IMG/VR virus record: IMGVR_UViG_3300021959_000211
Location: 1 to 32,514 of that record
Length of the DNA: 32,514 bases
Strand: one strand, 5' to 3'
Source of the DNA: a virus
Shown here: piece after piece, positions 1 to 7,206 of the stretch
Layout of the letters: each line of letters begins with the position of its first letter
How positions within the stretch are numbered: the first letter of the stretch is position 1
Position numbers and translations under genes: made by a program
The notes under the pieces: generated by a model
Told to the model about the DNA's origin: nothing
The model's input: only the letters and a program-made list of their open reading frames with translations
The model's database searches: none

Positions 1-116
1 TCATAGGGTTCGGAAGCATCAGGAACCCAATACTTCCGACCCTGTTCTGTCGTTACTGATTCGATTTCATACGGCTGAAACCGCTCTTCATGTATAAAGT
101 TAGGTGTATATCCCAT
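1..116 (-). CDS. Partial phage protein, possible PD-(D/E)XK exonuclease N-terminus
   Basis: This is the N-terminal 38 codons of a gene that continues beyond the left edge. It starts at an ATG at 116 and overlaps the end of phoH by 17 bases in another frame. The visible part contains GRKYWVPDASEPY. I recall that phage nucleases of the RecB/PD-(D/E)XK type often begin with a Tyr-rich segment leading to a 'YPSVTT' motif, and the PY at the edge would fit, but the catalytic part is outside the window. The reading frame is well supported; the function is only a suggestion. Confidence 0.5.
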   Translation of the reverse strand, partial: MGYTPNFIHEERFQPYEIESVTTEQGRKYWVPDASEPY

Positions 117-855
117 GTTCTAATTTGGCAATGATGTAGTCCTTAACCAATTTGGACCTCACAATGTCATCCTCTTCGAATTGTATTGAACTAAAACCAC
201 GTATCGATCGTATCACTCTCATAAAGTCAATCAGACCCTTCTTCTCAGAATCCTTTTCTAAGTCACTCTGGCGGAAGTCTCCAGCAAAGATAATGCGACA
301 ATCCTGACCTATTCGTGTGACGATACTGTCCAACTCATGGAAAGTCAGATTCTGACACTCATCAACAAGCACAATAGCATTATTGAGAGTGATTCCACGT
401 ATGAATGAAGTCGATATGAAATCCACCATACCACGTCCCTTAAGATACTCATAGGCGTCTCCTCGACCAAAAAGTTCTGTGAATATTGAATAATAAGGTG
501 CTTCATAAGCCTTCTGTTTTTCCTTTTGACTACCTGGTAGAAACCCCATATCACGAGTGGGAACTACCGATCTGACAATGACTAACTTATGCTTATCTGT
601 CTGATGAGAAAGAATTTCTTTAATGGCAAGATATGACGAGATGAATGTCTTACCAGTACCAGCTACACCCTGCAAGAGAAGGTGTTTTCCGCTCTGATAC
701 TCATCAAAGAGACGGACCTGGTTATGTGTTTTAGGTTCGATGTGTTTGAGTTTCAAACTTGTTTGAACGTTTTTCTGTTTTGCCTTTCGTTGTTTCCTTG
801 TAATTCTCTCATCAAAAAAATCTACGTTTTCGTTAAGATAAGCAATATTTGACAT
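100..855 (-). CDS. phoH: PhoH-like P-loop ATPase
   Basis: This is a PhoH-family ATPase of 251 residues, a protein common in marine phages. The Walker A motif GVAGTGKT lies near residues 63-70 and Walker B with the following Gln (IVLVDECQN) near 161-169. The family is predicted to bind ATP and possibly RNA; its role in phages is unsettled, and its link to phosphate stress varies between hosts. I chose the ATG at 855 because AGAAAGG lies just upstream; a longer frame would need a TTG at 894 and would overlap the upstream gene. The gene follows the small protein at 878-1198 and overlaps the partial gene at the window edge. Confidence 0.93.
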   Translation of the reverse strand: MSNIAYLNENVDFFDERITRKQRKAKQKNVQTSLKLKHIEPKTHNQVRLFDEYQSGKHLLLQGVAGTGKTFISSYLAIKEILSHQTDKHKLVIVRSVVPTRDMGFLPGSQKEKQKAYEAPYYSIFTELFGRGDAYEYLKGRGMVDFISTSFIRGITLNNAIVLVDECQNLTFHELDSIVTRIGQDCRIIFAGDFRQSDLEKDSEKKGLIDFMRVIRSIRGFSSIQFEEDDIVRSKLVKDYIIAKLEHGIYT

Positions 856-877
856 GAATAACCTTTCTGGGTTATCA

Positions 878-1198
878 TCATTTATTAGGGTCAACAGACC
901 GCTTAGCCCTCCATTTTTCTACGGCTTGTCGGGTCTTTACGGCCTTGCTAGACTTATCACCATATTGGTTGGCGACCGCACTGGTAGGATGAGCCTCAGC
1001 GATGCGAGACATCTGCTCATTGAACCCACCATCATTCTTCAGACCAGTATAGCGCTGGCCATGAATGATGTTCATGCGGTCAGGTGGAAGTTGTCGAATA
1101 TTTGGATTATCGGAAAGAAATGCCTCACGCTCTGACATAGACATCAGTTCTTCGAACTGTACTCCAGTACTCTCATCAATAAAGTTATATATCGGCAT
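878..1198 (-). CDS. Small conserved phage protein with FmdB-like N-terminus
   Basis: A 106-residue protein that begins MPIYNFIDESTGVQFEELMS. This start resembles the N-terminal strand of FmdB/zinc-ribbon regulators (MP.Y.F....G..FE), but the paired cysteines of the zinc ribbon are absent. Its C-terminal part (about 65-106) has an AEAHPTSAVANQYG motif and a basic tail, a pattern I remember from small proteins of T4-like marine phages. A strong ribosome site, GGAGG, precedes the ATG at 1198. A late-type promoter motif lies 18 bases further upstream. No function is assigned. Confidence 0.85.
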   Translation of the reverse strand: MPIYNFIDESTGVQFEELMSMSEREAFLSDNPNIRQLPPDRMNIIHGQRYTGLKNDGGFNEQMSRIAEAHPTSAVANQYGDKSSKAVKTRQAVEKWRAKRSVDPNK

Positions 1199-1215
1199 TG
1201 TACCTCCAATACTAT

Positions 1216-1223
1216 TATTTATT
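1216..1223 (-). promoter_or_regulatory. Candidate phage late promoter
   Basis: On the minus strand this reads AATAAATA, matching the NATAAATA late-promoter pattern of T4-like phages. It sits about 18-25 bases before the start of the gene at 878-1198 and directly beside the stop codon of the gene at 1219-1758. A short A/T motif can arise by chance. Confidence 0.3.
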
Positions 1224-1758
1224 CATTCCACCAATTTGGAGCAGGGCGACCTTTGGCCCACTTCGCAAACCGAGTCTTTTCACCAAGATAGTAGTTACGA
1301 TATGACTGCACAGGACAGTCGACCTTGTATTCATCAGGCATAGCGAGAGCGTGTGGTGTCATATCACCATAAACGAGATTCTGTGGTGTCTCGTAGAGAA
1401 CATCCTTGAGCTTTTCCCACGATGCGTGTAGTTTACCAAAACGGTACTCAAACTCTTCAGCAAGATACCGCCAGAGATGATAATGCCACAGATAGTTATT
1501 ATGTGACTGCATCGTCCAGATTGTACATGGGTGTTTTGCGTGTACTGCCTTGTAAATCAGATCATTATTTTCAGACAGACGATAGTGTTTTACCGTCCTC
1601 TTACCTGACTTGGATGGAGCTAGATATTCCTCGCCGTCAAGTAGTCGGTGAGCAGTTGACAGCATCTGAGCTGATTCGACAATCATCTTTGGGATATGTT
1701 TGTCGCAATGCATTTGTGCCGCAGTTTTGGGATCGTCGTGGAGTACAAAGATATTCAT
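1219..1758 (-). CDS. Conserved phage protein, pyrimidine-dimer-glycosylase-like features uncertain
   Basis: A 179-residue protein rich in His, Trp and Tyr. The N-terminus MNIFVLHDDPKTAAQMHCDK, the central KHPCTIW segment and the C-terminal RNYYLGEKTRFAKW are patterns I recall from a conserved family of T4-like phage proteins. The Tyr-Tyr-Gly/Lys-rich C-terminus loosely recalls T4 endonuclease V (WYKYYGKA), but the catalytic Thr-2 and the remaining fold cannot be matched, so I do not assign that activity. It begins with an ATGA overlap with the small membrane protein upstream, which suggests translational coupling. Confidence 0.8.
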   Translation of the reverse strand: MNIFVLHDDPKTAAQMHCDKHIPKMIVESAQMLSTAHRLLDGEEYLAPSKSGKRTVKHYRLSENNDLIYKAVHAKHPCTIWTMQSHNNYLWHYHLWRYLAEEFEYRFGKLHASWEKLKDVLYETPQNLVYGDMTPHALAMPDEYKVDCPVQSYRNYYLGEKTRFAKWAKGRPAPNWWNE

Positions 1759-1970
1759 GTTATCGTATCAGTTTCACTGTTATAGAATTTTGAACCACTG
1801 TAAACTTCGACTTCACCGTCCTCGAGTTCAATAAGTCGAATAATTCTATCATTATGTAATACCATAAGCACCATCTCAGTTACACGTGGTATCGCGAATT
1901 GATGACCCGCATAAAATGATAATCCGACCAGAGCAAATAATAAAAGTCCGATCAAGATACTATCATACAT
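1755..1970 (-). CDS. Small single-pass membrane protein
   Basis: A 71-residue protein with one hydrophobic segment at about residues 4-24 and a short charged C-terminal tail (residues 45-71) with several Glu and Asp. The ATG at 1970 has GGAG eight bases upstream. The stop overlaps the next start (ATGA). I do not recognise the family; T4-like phages have many such small inner-membrane proteins expressed from metabolic regions. Confidence 0.7.
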   Translation of the reverse strand: MYDSILIGLLLFALVGLSFYAGHQFAIPRVTEMVLMVLHNDRIIRLIELEDGEVEVYSGSKFYNSETDTIT

Positions 1971-1974
1971 TATT

Positions 1975-2628
1975 TTACTCCGAAAGTAAATAGATTAAGT
2001 CATCAAAACTTGTGATACAGGTATTTTCAGCCTGTGGATTATATATCCCACCGGCAATTGTTTCCTTTGGATAACAGAATACGAAATTAGTCTTAGGATT
2101 GTTTTCGATAACGTGACCAAGATACTTCATCCGATTACGAGTATCCTGTAAATTTGCCCTTGTCTCCAATCCATAACAATCAGTACCATCGTAGAGATTC
2201 GACATAGCTGTGTTCTGATTGACCACTAGGAAATCAAACCCAAACACATATAGGGTTTCATATTCCAACTTTATAGCCTCAAGTATGGCGTTCATACCCG
2301 CGTTTGATCGTGGTCGTTGTGGATCCCATTGCTTATTTACAGCTCGACCCCAGTGTAACTCTACTGGTTCCCATTTCTCATCTTCAGGTGGTATGAGTAC
2401 CCGACTTGATGGAAAGTCAGATGATTCGATCTCAGTAATGATAGGATTGTCGATTGCAACCAAATAGTCAGGCAATACGTATTTAGGAGTCGATCGCTGA
2501 TAATCTCGGTACAAGGCATTACATCCAAAGACCGTGCCTTTACCTTTTAATAAGAGTAGATCAAACCCCTTACGAGATCCACCGTTACCGATTATATACG
2601 CTGTCTTGTCCGGATTCTTCATGTTCAT
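1975..2628 (-). CDS. GT42/DUF115-like nucleotide-sugar-binding protein
   Basis: A 217-residue protein with an N-terminal Rossmann-like motif YIIGNGGSRKGFDL (residues 11-24), then FGCNALYRD (34-42) and later LYVFGFDFL (about 126-134). The order 'GNG.S...DL....FGCN.LY' is that of the DUF115/MptE-like and GT42 sialyltransferase-like fold, which binds CMP-sugars or related diphosphates. The protein may therefore transfer or sense a sugar, but substrate residues cannot be fixed by eye. The start is uncertain: two ATGs (2628 and 2622) lack a good ribosome site. It overlaps a small basic gene by 44 bases. Confidence 0.75.
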   Translation of the reverse strand: MNMKNPDKTAYIIGNGGSRKGFDLLLLKGKGTVFGCNALYRDYQRSTPKYVLPDYLVAIDNPIITEIESSDFPSSRVLIPPEDEKWEPVELHWGRAVNKQWDPQRPRSNAGMNAILEAIKLEYETLYVFGFDFLVVNQNTAMSNLYDGTDCYGLETRANLQDTRNRMKYLGHVIENNPKTNFVFCYPKETIAGGIYNPQAENTCITSFDDLIYLLSE

Positions 2629-2749
2629 TCACACGAGGCCGTTTATTCTTTGACCTCTTTTCCTTCACAAATTTCTTTTTAGACTTTTGGTTTCTGAATT
2701 CAGTTGGTTCGTCATCCCAACGTTTTTCTCGACGAAATGTTTTACCCAT
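2585..2749 (-). CDS. Small, very basic phage protein
   Basis: A 54-residue open frame starting MGKTFRREKRWDDEP and rich in Lys and Arg (KSKKKFVKEKRSKNKRPR in the middle). It has one of the clearest ribosome sites in this part of the window, GGAAGGAAA directly before the ATG at 2749. It overlaps the C-terminus of the upstream gene by 8 bases and the N-terminus of the downstream gene by 44 bases in a different frame. Composition suggests nucleic-acid binding, but that is inference only. T4-like phages often carry a small basic protein beside RNase H region genes. Confidence 0.7.
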   Translation of the reverse strand: MGKTFRREKRWDDEPTEFRNQKSKKKFVKEKRSKNKRPRVNEHEESGQDSVYNR

Positions 2750-3185
2750 TTTCCTTCCAAGTTGATGCTAGGGCTGGCCATGCTTCTTCAAAAAGCTTAC
2801 GTGTGATACCCTTATATGGCATCTTTTTGTCCTTGATCGACACGACTAGTTTTGCATCATCTGGGTCGAGTGCCTCAAGAAACTGTACAAATTGAGACTC
2901 ACGTTGATATGGTCTCATGTTCGGATAAGGACCAGACTCAAGAAAAATACCAAACTTACGCAGGTTTGCGTAAAGAGTTGCCTGGCAATCAGCCGCTTTT
3001 GGTTGTGGCTTATACGGAGGTTCACCGGGTGGTAACATAAACTTGAGATTTGGATTGAAACAAAGATCAATAATATTTTCAAGTACTACATTATGGCCCT
3101 TACGTAGAGCTTCAATCTTTTCATTCTTTGTTTTTAATTTAGAAACCCGGTCAAGGATTTCAGCCACGCCTTCTTTATAGGCCAT
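2742..3185 (-). CDS. DUF6433-like conserved phage protein
   Basis: A 147-residue protein whose pattern (K.EKIEALRKG..VVLENIIDLCFNP, then LPPGEPPY, then FVQFLEALDPDDAKLVVSIKDK and YKGITRKLFEEAW) matches my memory of DUF6433, a family of T4-like phages of unknown function. A good ribosome site AGGAG lies eight bases before the ATG at 3185 and overlaps the stop of the RNase H gene, so the two are probably translated together. The helix-rich, acidic sequence has no recognisable catalytic motif. Confidence 0.85.
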   Translation of the reverse strand: MAYKEGVAEILDRVSKLKTKNEKIEALRKGHNVVLENIIDLCFNPNLKFMLPPGEPPYKPQPKAADCQATLYANLRKFGIFLESGPYPNMRPYQRESQFVQFLEALDPDDAKLVVSIKDKKMPYKGITRKLFEEAWPALASTWKENG

Positions 3186-3186
3186 C

Positions 3187-4053
3187 TTAAAACTCCTGGA
3201 TTATATCCATTAAATTTTTCAAACGCTTCTGGATAAAATAATTGAACATCTTATCCCTACCATGTAATTTATAATCGTCAAACTTTTCAATCACATCTTT
3301 TTGAATATCCTCTGGTACGAAGTCGAGATCTACAAGCTGTTGATTACGACGATAACCACGAAGCATTTCCTCATTACAAAACTCTTCAGGTTTCATACCA
3401 TTCCATGCATCGATCTTTTTAGATGCAAGAGGTTTCTGTCTCTTACCAACTACAAACACGTCGTCGGGTGATATAAAGTTTGGTACACCATCACCACGGT
3501 CACCTTTCAGAATATGTTCATGGATATATCGAGCTGGATTGGATACAGCCACAAACTTTTTTTGCATCGGGCTATACTGCTCGACGTTTGCATATTTTTG
3601 TAACTGCACGAAGTCTTTATCTGAAGATAGGATGAGAATAGGTTCTGCTGATCCATTCTGAACACCAAGCTGACCGTATTGATGGCAAAGAGATGCAATA
3701 ATATCATCTGCCTCTGCTCGGTCAATCTGTATAACCTTATACGGGAAATTTTCCTTGAGGTCGTCCCTAATACCATTCAGTACTTCGAAGATGGTGTGCC
3801 AGTCCAGACCAGACTTTTCACGATCCTTCTTACGATGAGCTTTATAGTATGGGAATAGGTCGCGGCGCCAGTAGTTCTTGTCATCACAACAAATTACCAG
3901 TTCGCCATATTTCTCTCCGAACTTTTGACGATAGAGCCGTAGAGAATTGAGTACCATATGGCGGACCAGGTTCTCATCAATAGGAACGTTTTTGCCGCCA
4001 ATCTGCATCATCAGGTTTGAAATCATCACCTGATTTAAGTCAACAAGAATCAT
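3187..4053 (-). CDS. rnh: T4-type RNase H / 5'-3' exonuclease
   Basis: A 288-residue FEN-superfamily nuclease like T4 RNase H, which removes lagging-strand RNA primers. Acidic metal-binding residues appear in the family order: Asp5 in ILVDLNQV, CCDDKNYWRRD near 55-65, the RAEADDI segment near 112-118, LSSDKDF near 143-149, and the helix-three-turn-helix segment KGDRGDGVPNF near 188-198. Length is close to T4 RNase H (305 residues). A sigma70-like promoter with a palindrome inside lies just upstream (4084-4112). The C-terminal region (about 200-288) is less conserved and basic, as expected for the DNA- and SSB-binding part. Confidence 0.93.
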   Translation of the reverse strand: MILVDLNQVMISNLMMQIGGKNVPIDENLVRHMVLNSLRLYRQKFGEKYGELVICCDDKNYWRRDLFPYYKAHRKKDREKSGLDWHTIFEVLNGIRDDLKENFPYKVIQIDRAEADDIIASLCHQYGQLGVQNGSAEPILILSSDKDFVQLQKYANVEQYSPMQKKFVAVSNPARYIHEHILKGDRGDGVPNFISPDDVFVVGKRQKPLASKKIDAWNGMKPEEFCNEEMLRGYRRNQQLVDLDFVPEDIQKDVIEKFDDYKLHGRDKMFNYFIQKRLKNLMDIIQEF

Positions 4054-4083
4054 AATTCATCTCAGTTTAATCATATTCTATAT

Positions 4084-4112
4084 ATACTACCACAACTGTG
4101 GTTAAAAGTCAA
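4084..4112 (-). promoter_or_regulatory. Sigma70-like promoter before rnh
   Basis: On the minus strand TTGACT (4112-4107) and TAGTAT (4089-4084) are separated by exactly 17 bases, placing a host-type promoter about 30 bases before rnh. The same TAGTAT -10 form with a 17-base spacer recurs at 7178-7206. A palindrome lies in the spacer. Confidence 0.55.
4089..4102. promoter_or_regulatory. Palindrome within promoter spacer, operator candidate
   Basis: ACCACA-AC-TGTGGT is a 6-base inverted repeat with a 2-base centre, located between the -35 and -10 elements of the rnh promoter. That position is typical for a repressor operator. No second copy was noticed in the window, so the claim rests on position alone. 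Confidence 0.35.
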
Positions 4113-4431
4113 CAAAATCCTCGTCATCCTCAAACTCGAGTTTCTCGATCATTTCATCCATAAATGGAGTCAATGCGTGAGGTATGAGTAGACTACGATA
4201 GAGTGATGCACGAAATATCTCGACTACACAGGAAAAATCAGCACTGAATCTGTCGTTGTATATGTCGAACCCGTGCATTCCGATCTTATTTACCAATTGA
4301 GAACTATAATGATCTACAATATGATCGATATAATTTTTCTTATTATCTTCAAAGTAACTACTCAGTTGCTCTTCATTTTTTGGCATATTTCCAATATTCG
4401 GAAATTCAAAGACATTATTTGCTTGTTCCAT
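4102..4431 (-). CDS. Conserved phage protein, unknown function
   Basis: A 109-residue acidic protein starting MEQANNVFEFPNIG and ending in an Asp/Glu-rich tail (FEDDEDFVDF). The middle (about 60-95) reads as two amphipathic helices. The combination of an N-terminal FPNI motif and a C-terminal acidic tail is one I remember from T4-like marine phages without known function. Its ATG shares a base with the stop of the upstream gene (TAATG), so translation is coupled. Confidence 0.75.
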   Translation of the reverse strand: MEQANNVFEFPNIGNMPKNEEQLSSYFEDNKKNYIDHIVDHYSSQLVNKIGMHGFDIYNDRFSADFSCVVEIFRASLYRSLLIPHALTPFMDEMIEKLEFEDDEDFVDF

Positions 4432-5582
4432 TACTTCACTACACGTAAGAGTATCGTGTCTCCATTGATTCGACCATTTGGCTCAGATGCCTTACTATTT
4501 ATTTCAGCCATAACCTTTGATAGAACACGTTTACCTCCACTCAGTACACGAGGTAATACATCATCGGGTTTACGCAATGTCTTGGATTCTGAGTTTTCTG
4601 GGTCATACCCTTGTAAGGTAGTTCCTTTCACGGAAAAACCAGCTGGACCCATAGCATTATATAATGTGAGCTTACGATACTTTACATTGAATACCCACAA
4701 CTGATTTGCACCAATAATGCTGGTAGGAGCGATACTAACGATCTTGTAATCTTTATATTCAGACATATATTTTAGCTTTGATACTTGTTTCTCGACAGAT
4801 ACCGGCTTCTTATCTCGAGTCTTGCGTACAGTTTTCTGATTAGCACCCCAAGTTTCAGCGTCGCTAATTATGTTCGTAAAAAACTCTATAGATCTCTTTA
4901 CCTCTGGCTTTTTCATGTGACGATAACCTTCATTAAGGTCTGGGCACTTACCTTCTTGTAGTTCTACCAGTTCAGCCAATTGAGGTTTATAGTATGCAGC
5001 GATTGCGTTTGATTGTTGTACCTTTATATTATTACTTCTAAGCCAGGCGTACATATCAAAATCAGACTTATATTTGTTTAGCATAAACTGATCGACGTGC
5101 TCTTCAATCATACCAATATAATCACTAATCTGTTCTTTGACACGATCTTGAACTGAGACTACTTGTTTTTTCAAAGCCTCTACGTTATCTTCTTTTACCA
5201 CTTTTTTGGCTTCTTCAATTAAGCCATCAATATTTTCATTAAAGAATTTTAAAGAGTCATCAGCAAGCTTGAGACCAATCTTCATCATCCGAGCTTGATA
5301 GCACCAAGTACCACACAATTTCCAATCAGGCAAGCGCTTCAATAAACGAATTTCTTTTTTATCTCGAGGATAATTATCAAATAGCAGCTTAATACTATCT
5401 TTTGTGCTATAAAAATAATTATACCAATTGTAAGCTCTAGTTATAGCTGATTTATATTCAGCTTCTGTAAAAGACTCTTGCCTTTCCCAAGTTGGTTCAG
5501 GCCCCAAATACTTTTCATCAAAGAATTTTGGTGATCTAACTTTTTCCTTTTTACGACTTACTTTGAGCAGGCTCTTACCCAC
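4431..5582 (-). CDS. Conserved phage protein of 383 residues
   Basis: A long, Lys-rich protein. Residues 1-30 are basic, residues about 35-60 are aromatic-rich (YNWYNYFYS), residues about 110-165 are helical and coiled-coil-like, and a basic linker follows near 245-262. The C-terminal third (265-383) looks beta-rich (YKDYKIVSIAPTSIIGANQLWVFN). I cannot name the family; the layout suggests nucleic-acid binding. The start is GTG at 5582 with GGGAG upstream, and a strong sigma70-like promoter (5611-5639) lies before it, so this is probably an early gene. Confidence 0.8.
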   Translation of the reverse strand: MGKSLLKVSRKKEKVRSPKFFDEKYLGPEPTWERQESFTEAEYKSAITRAYNWYNYFYSTKDSIKLLFDNYPRDKKEIRLLKRLPDWKLCGTWCYQARMMKIGLKLADDSLKFFNENIDGLIEEAKKVVKEDNVEALKKQVVSVQDRVKEQISDYIGMIEEHVDQFMLNKYKSDFDMYAWLRSNNIKVQQSNAIAAYYKPQLAELVELQEGKCPDLNEGYRHMKKPEVKRSIEFFTNIISDAETWGANQKTVRKTRDKKPVSVEKQVSKLKYMSEYKDYKIVSIAPTSIIGANQLWVFNVKYRKLTLYNAMGPAGFSVKGTTLQGYDPENSESKTLRKPDDVLPRVLSGGKRVLSKVMAEINSKASEPNGRINGDTILLRVVK

Positions 5583-5610
5583 GAGATATCTCCCTTTTAA
5601 TCATAAGTAC

Positions 5611-5639
5611 ATTCTATCAAATCTACCAAAAAATGTCAA
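5611..5639 (-). promoter_or_regulatory. Strong sigma70-like promoter
   Basis: On the minus strand TTGACA (5639-5634), a 17-base spacer and TAGAAT (5616-5611) form a near-consensus host promoter 29 bases before the GTG of the 383-residue gene. It is almost the same as the plus-strand promoter at 14184-14212 (identical -35, -10 and spacer length), which supports both as true early promoters. Confidence 0.75.
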
Positions 5640-5644
5640 TAGAT

Positions 5645-6613
5645 TTACAGCATTGATTTTAAAAGAGCATTCCATTCTGGAATCCGGGCATCCCATGAAT
5701 AAAAATTGTTTGCGTAGAACTTCTGAAACTGCAATTTACCTTGATGATCATCAGCCCAGAATGATTCGATCACCACATTCAAGAGCTGGGCAAACACATT
5801 TGCATGATGATTTCCATTCTCATTAAATTGATACATCAGTGCAAAATTGGCAGCTGTTTCTGGTAGTGCGGCATGATTCGGACAGATAATCGCGCACCCA
5901 GCGCTCATCGCTTCCATTAGTGCAATACATGAGGTTTCTGGCCAGATGTTTGGATATGCAAAGATATGTGCCTTCTGAAGAGCCTCTCGAACCTCGTCAT
6001 TTGAAACAGCACCGTGATAGGTGATACCTGGATGTTTACGACAGGTCTCAAAAATCTTTTCGTAGGGCTCGTCTCGGTGTGGCCACCCGTAAATATTAAA
6101 TGATGAATATACATCCAAATGGATCTTTTCGCCGAAATGCTTGTAAAGATATTCATAAACAGGCAGCAGAACTTCTAGTCCACGGTGTGGTGTTGTGTGA
6201 TAAATGAGATTAATTACACCATCATTTGGCTTTTGATGTTCTGGAATCGGTACAATTGCATTCTTTAAAATAATTGATTCGTTATATTGAATGCCATGAG
6301 CAAGATGATAGGTCTGAAACTGATAATTGGAAACGAATACCAGCTTATCAAATCTTTTACGATCTTCCTCATTTGAGAGATGCTGTGCCTCTGGATCATT
6401 CCAGGTATCGTGTAGCCAGAGGATGTTTTTCTTATCCTCACTAATATCTCTGACACGCGAACAGATGATATTGAAATGGTCTGCGAGTTCTGGATCAAGA
6501 CGAGACATAAGTCCCTCCTTCATCATCTCTGTACCACCCTTTGCGTTTACGACATCACCGTCAGTATTAATCTGACCGGTACTATCCTCAAGTCCTGTTA
6601 CTGTAAACTTCAT
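5645..6613 (-). CDS. GT4-family glycosyltransferase
   Basis: A 322-residue GT-B fold glycosyltransferase. The C-terminal domain carries the retaining-enzyme signature E-x7-E (Glu226 and Glu234) in PETSCIALMEAMSAGC, followed by PETAANFA for the donor-nucleotide side. The N-terminal domain shows GGTEMM (26-31) and LVFVSNYQ (91-98), which are typical acceptor-domain elements. It would transfer a sugar from a nucleotide donor; the acceptor (phage DNA, virion or host glycan) is unknown. Its ATG overlaps the upstream stop (ATGA). Confidence 0.88.
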   Translation of the reverse strand: MKFTVTGLEDSTGQINTDGDVVNAKGGTEMMKEGLMSRLDPELADHFNIICSRVRDISEDKKNILWLHDTWNDPEAQHLSNEEDRKRFDKLVFVSNYQFQTYHLAHGIQYNESIILKNAIVPIPEHQKPNDGVINLIYHTTPHRGLEVLLPVYEYLYKHFGEKIHLDVYSSFNIYGWPHRDEPYEKIFETCRKHPGITYHGAVSNDEVREALQKAHIFAYPNIWPETSCIALMEAMSAGCAIICPNHAALPETAANFALMYQFNENGNHHANVFAQLLNVVIESFWADDHQGKLQFQKFYANNFYSWDARIPEWNALLKSML

Positions 6614-6855
6614 AGCATCACTGGCTGTACATCAATTACAGAATCAATTCGGAATGAACGCCATCCCTCTTTTTCAAGATCCCAGACTGGTAGAACAGAT
6701 TCATTAACCTTTCGTTCCTTATCTGAGGATTCAGTTTCTGGTACGAGATCAGACTTGAGAGTGCAACGCATCTCACGGATAGTACCATCGACCTTTGTAA
6801 AACGAATATTACACACTCCACCCAGCAGAGTGGTTTTCAGTTCATCCCGATTCAT
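6610..6855 (-). CDS. Sm-like SH3 beta-barrel (WYL_2/DUF2693-like) phage protein
   Basis: An 81-residue protein with the pattern G.CNIRFTKVDGTIREMRCTL near 13-33 and VPVWDLEKEGWRSFRIDSV near 55-74. This is the layout I associate with the phage SH3-barrel family formerly called DUF2693 (PF10902), found widely in T4-like phages and usually annotated only by fold. Both ends overlap neighbours by ATGA, so it is the middle cistron of a three-gene unit with the GT4 enzyme. Confidence 0.85.
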   Translation of the reverse strand: MNRDELKTTLLGGVCNIRFTKVDGTIREMRCTLKSDLVPETESSDKERKVNESVLPVWDLEKEGWRSFRIDSVIDVQPVML

Positions 6856-7148
6856 ACCTTAATCTCCGTAATACCTGAATCCTTCATCCGATACTTGTTG
6901 CCTGGCTTACCCCAAACCTGAGTAGCAGGAATACGAATGAATCGCTTATTTGTTTCATTTTGATTTGGGTTTGCGACAGTCAGGACAACATTCTTGCCCT
7001 TCTCCCAAGCCTCGAGTTGGTTGAGAGTACGAGCAAGATCATTTGCAAGGTAATCCTTTCGGATTGCATTCTGAATCTTTTTGTTCGAATTAGGACGCTC
7101 GCCCTTAGAAGTGTAATGCTTGCCGGAAGACTTTTTTCCACGTGCCAT
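6852..7148 (-). CDS. Conserved basic phage protein
   Basis: A 98-residue protein beginning MARGKKSSGKHYTSKGERPN, strongly basic at its N-terminus. The C-terminal half has VVLTVANPNQNETNKRFIRI, a pattern I recall in T4-like marine phages. I placed the start at the ATG at 7148 because GGAG lies six bases before it; a GTG at 7160 overlaps that ribosome site. It heads a three-gene overlapping unit and has a sigma70-like promoter upstream (7178-7206). Function unknown, nucleic-acid binding plausible. Confidence 0.8.
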   Translation of the reverse strand: MARGKKSSGKHYTSKGERPNSNKKIQNAIRKDYLANDLARTLNQLEAWEKGKNVVLTVANPNQNETNKRFIRIPATQVWGKPGNKYRMKDSGITEIKV

Positions 7149-7177
7149 AATTAACTCCACATTGAAATAATAAACTT

Positions 7178-7206
7178 ATACTACTATATATTATCCGAAA
7201 TGTCAA
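7178..7206 (-). promoter_or_regulatory. Sigma70-like promoter
   Basis: On the minus strand TTGACA (7206-7201), a 17-base spacer and TAGTAT (7183-7178) precede the three-gene unit ending with the GT4 glycosyltransferase. The -35 overlaps the last codons of the transporter gene upstream. Confidence 0.55.

Noticed and set aside
1219-1758. T4 endonuclease V (DenV) homologue
   Set aside because: Only a loose Tyr/Lys similarity at the C-terminus; catalytic Thr-2 and the helical core do not match.
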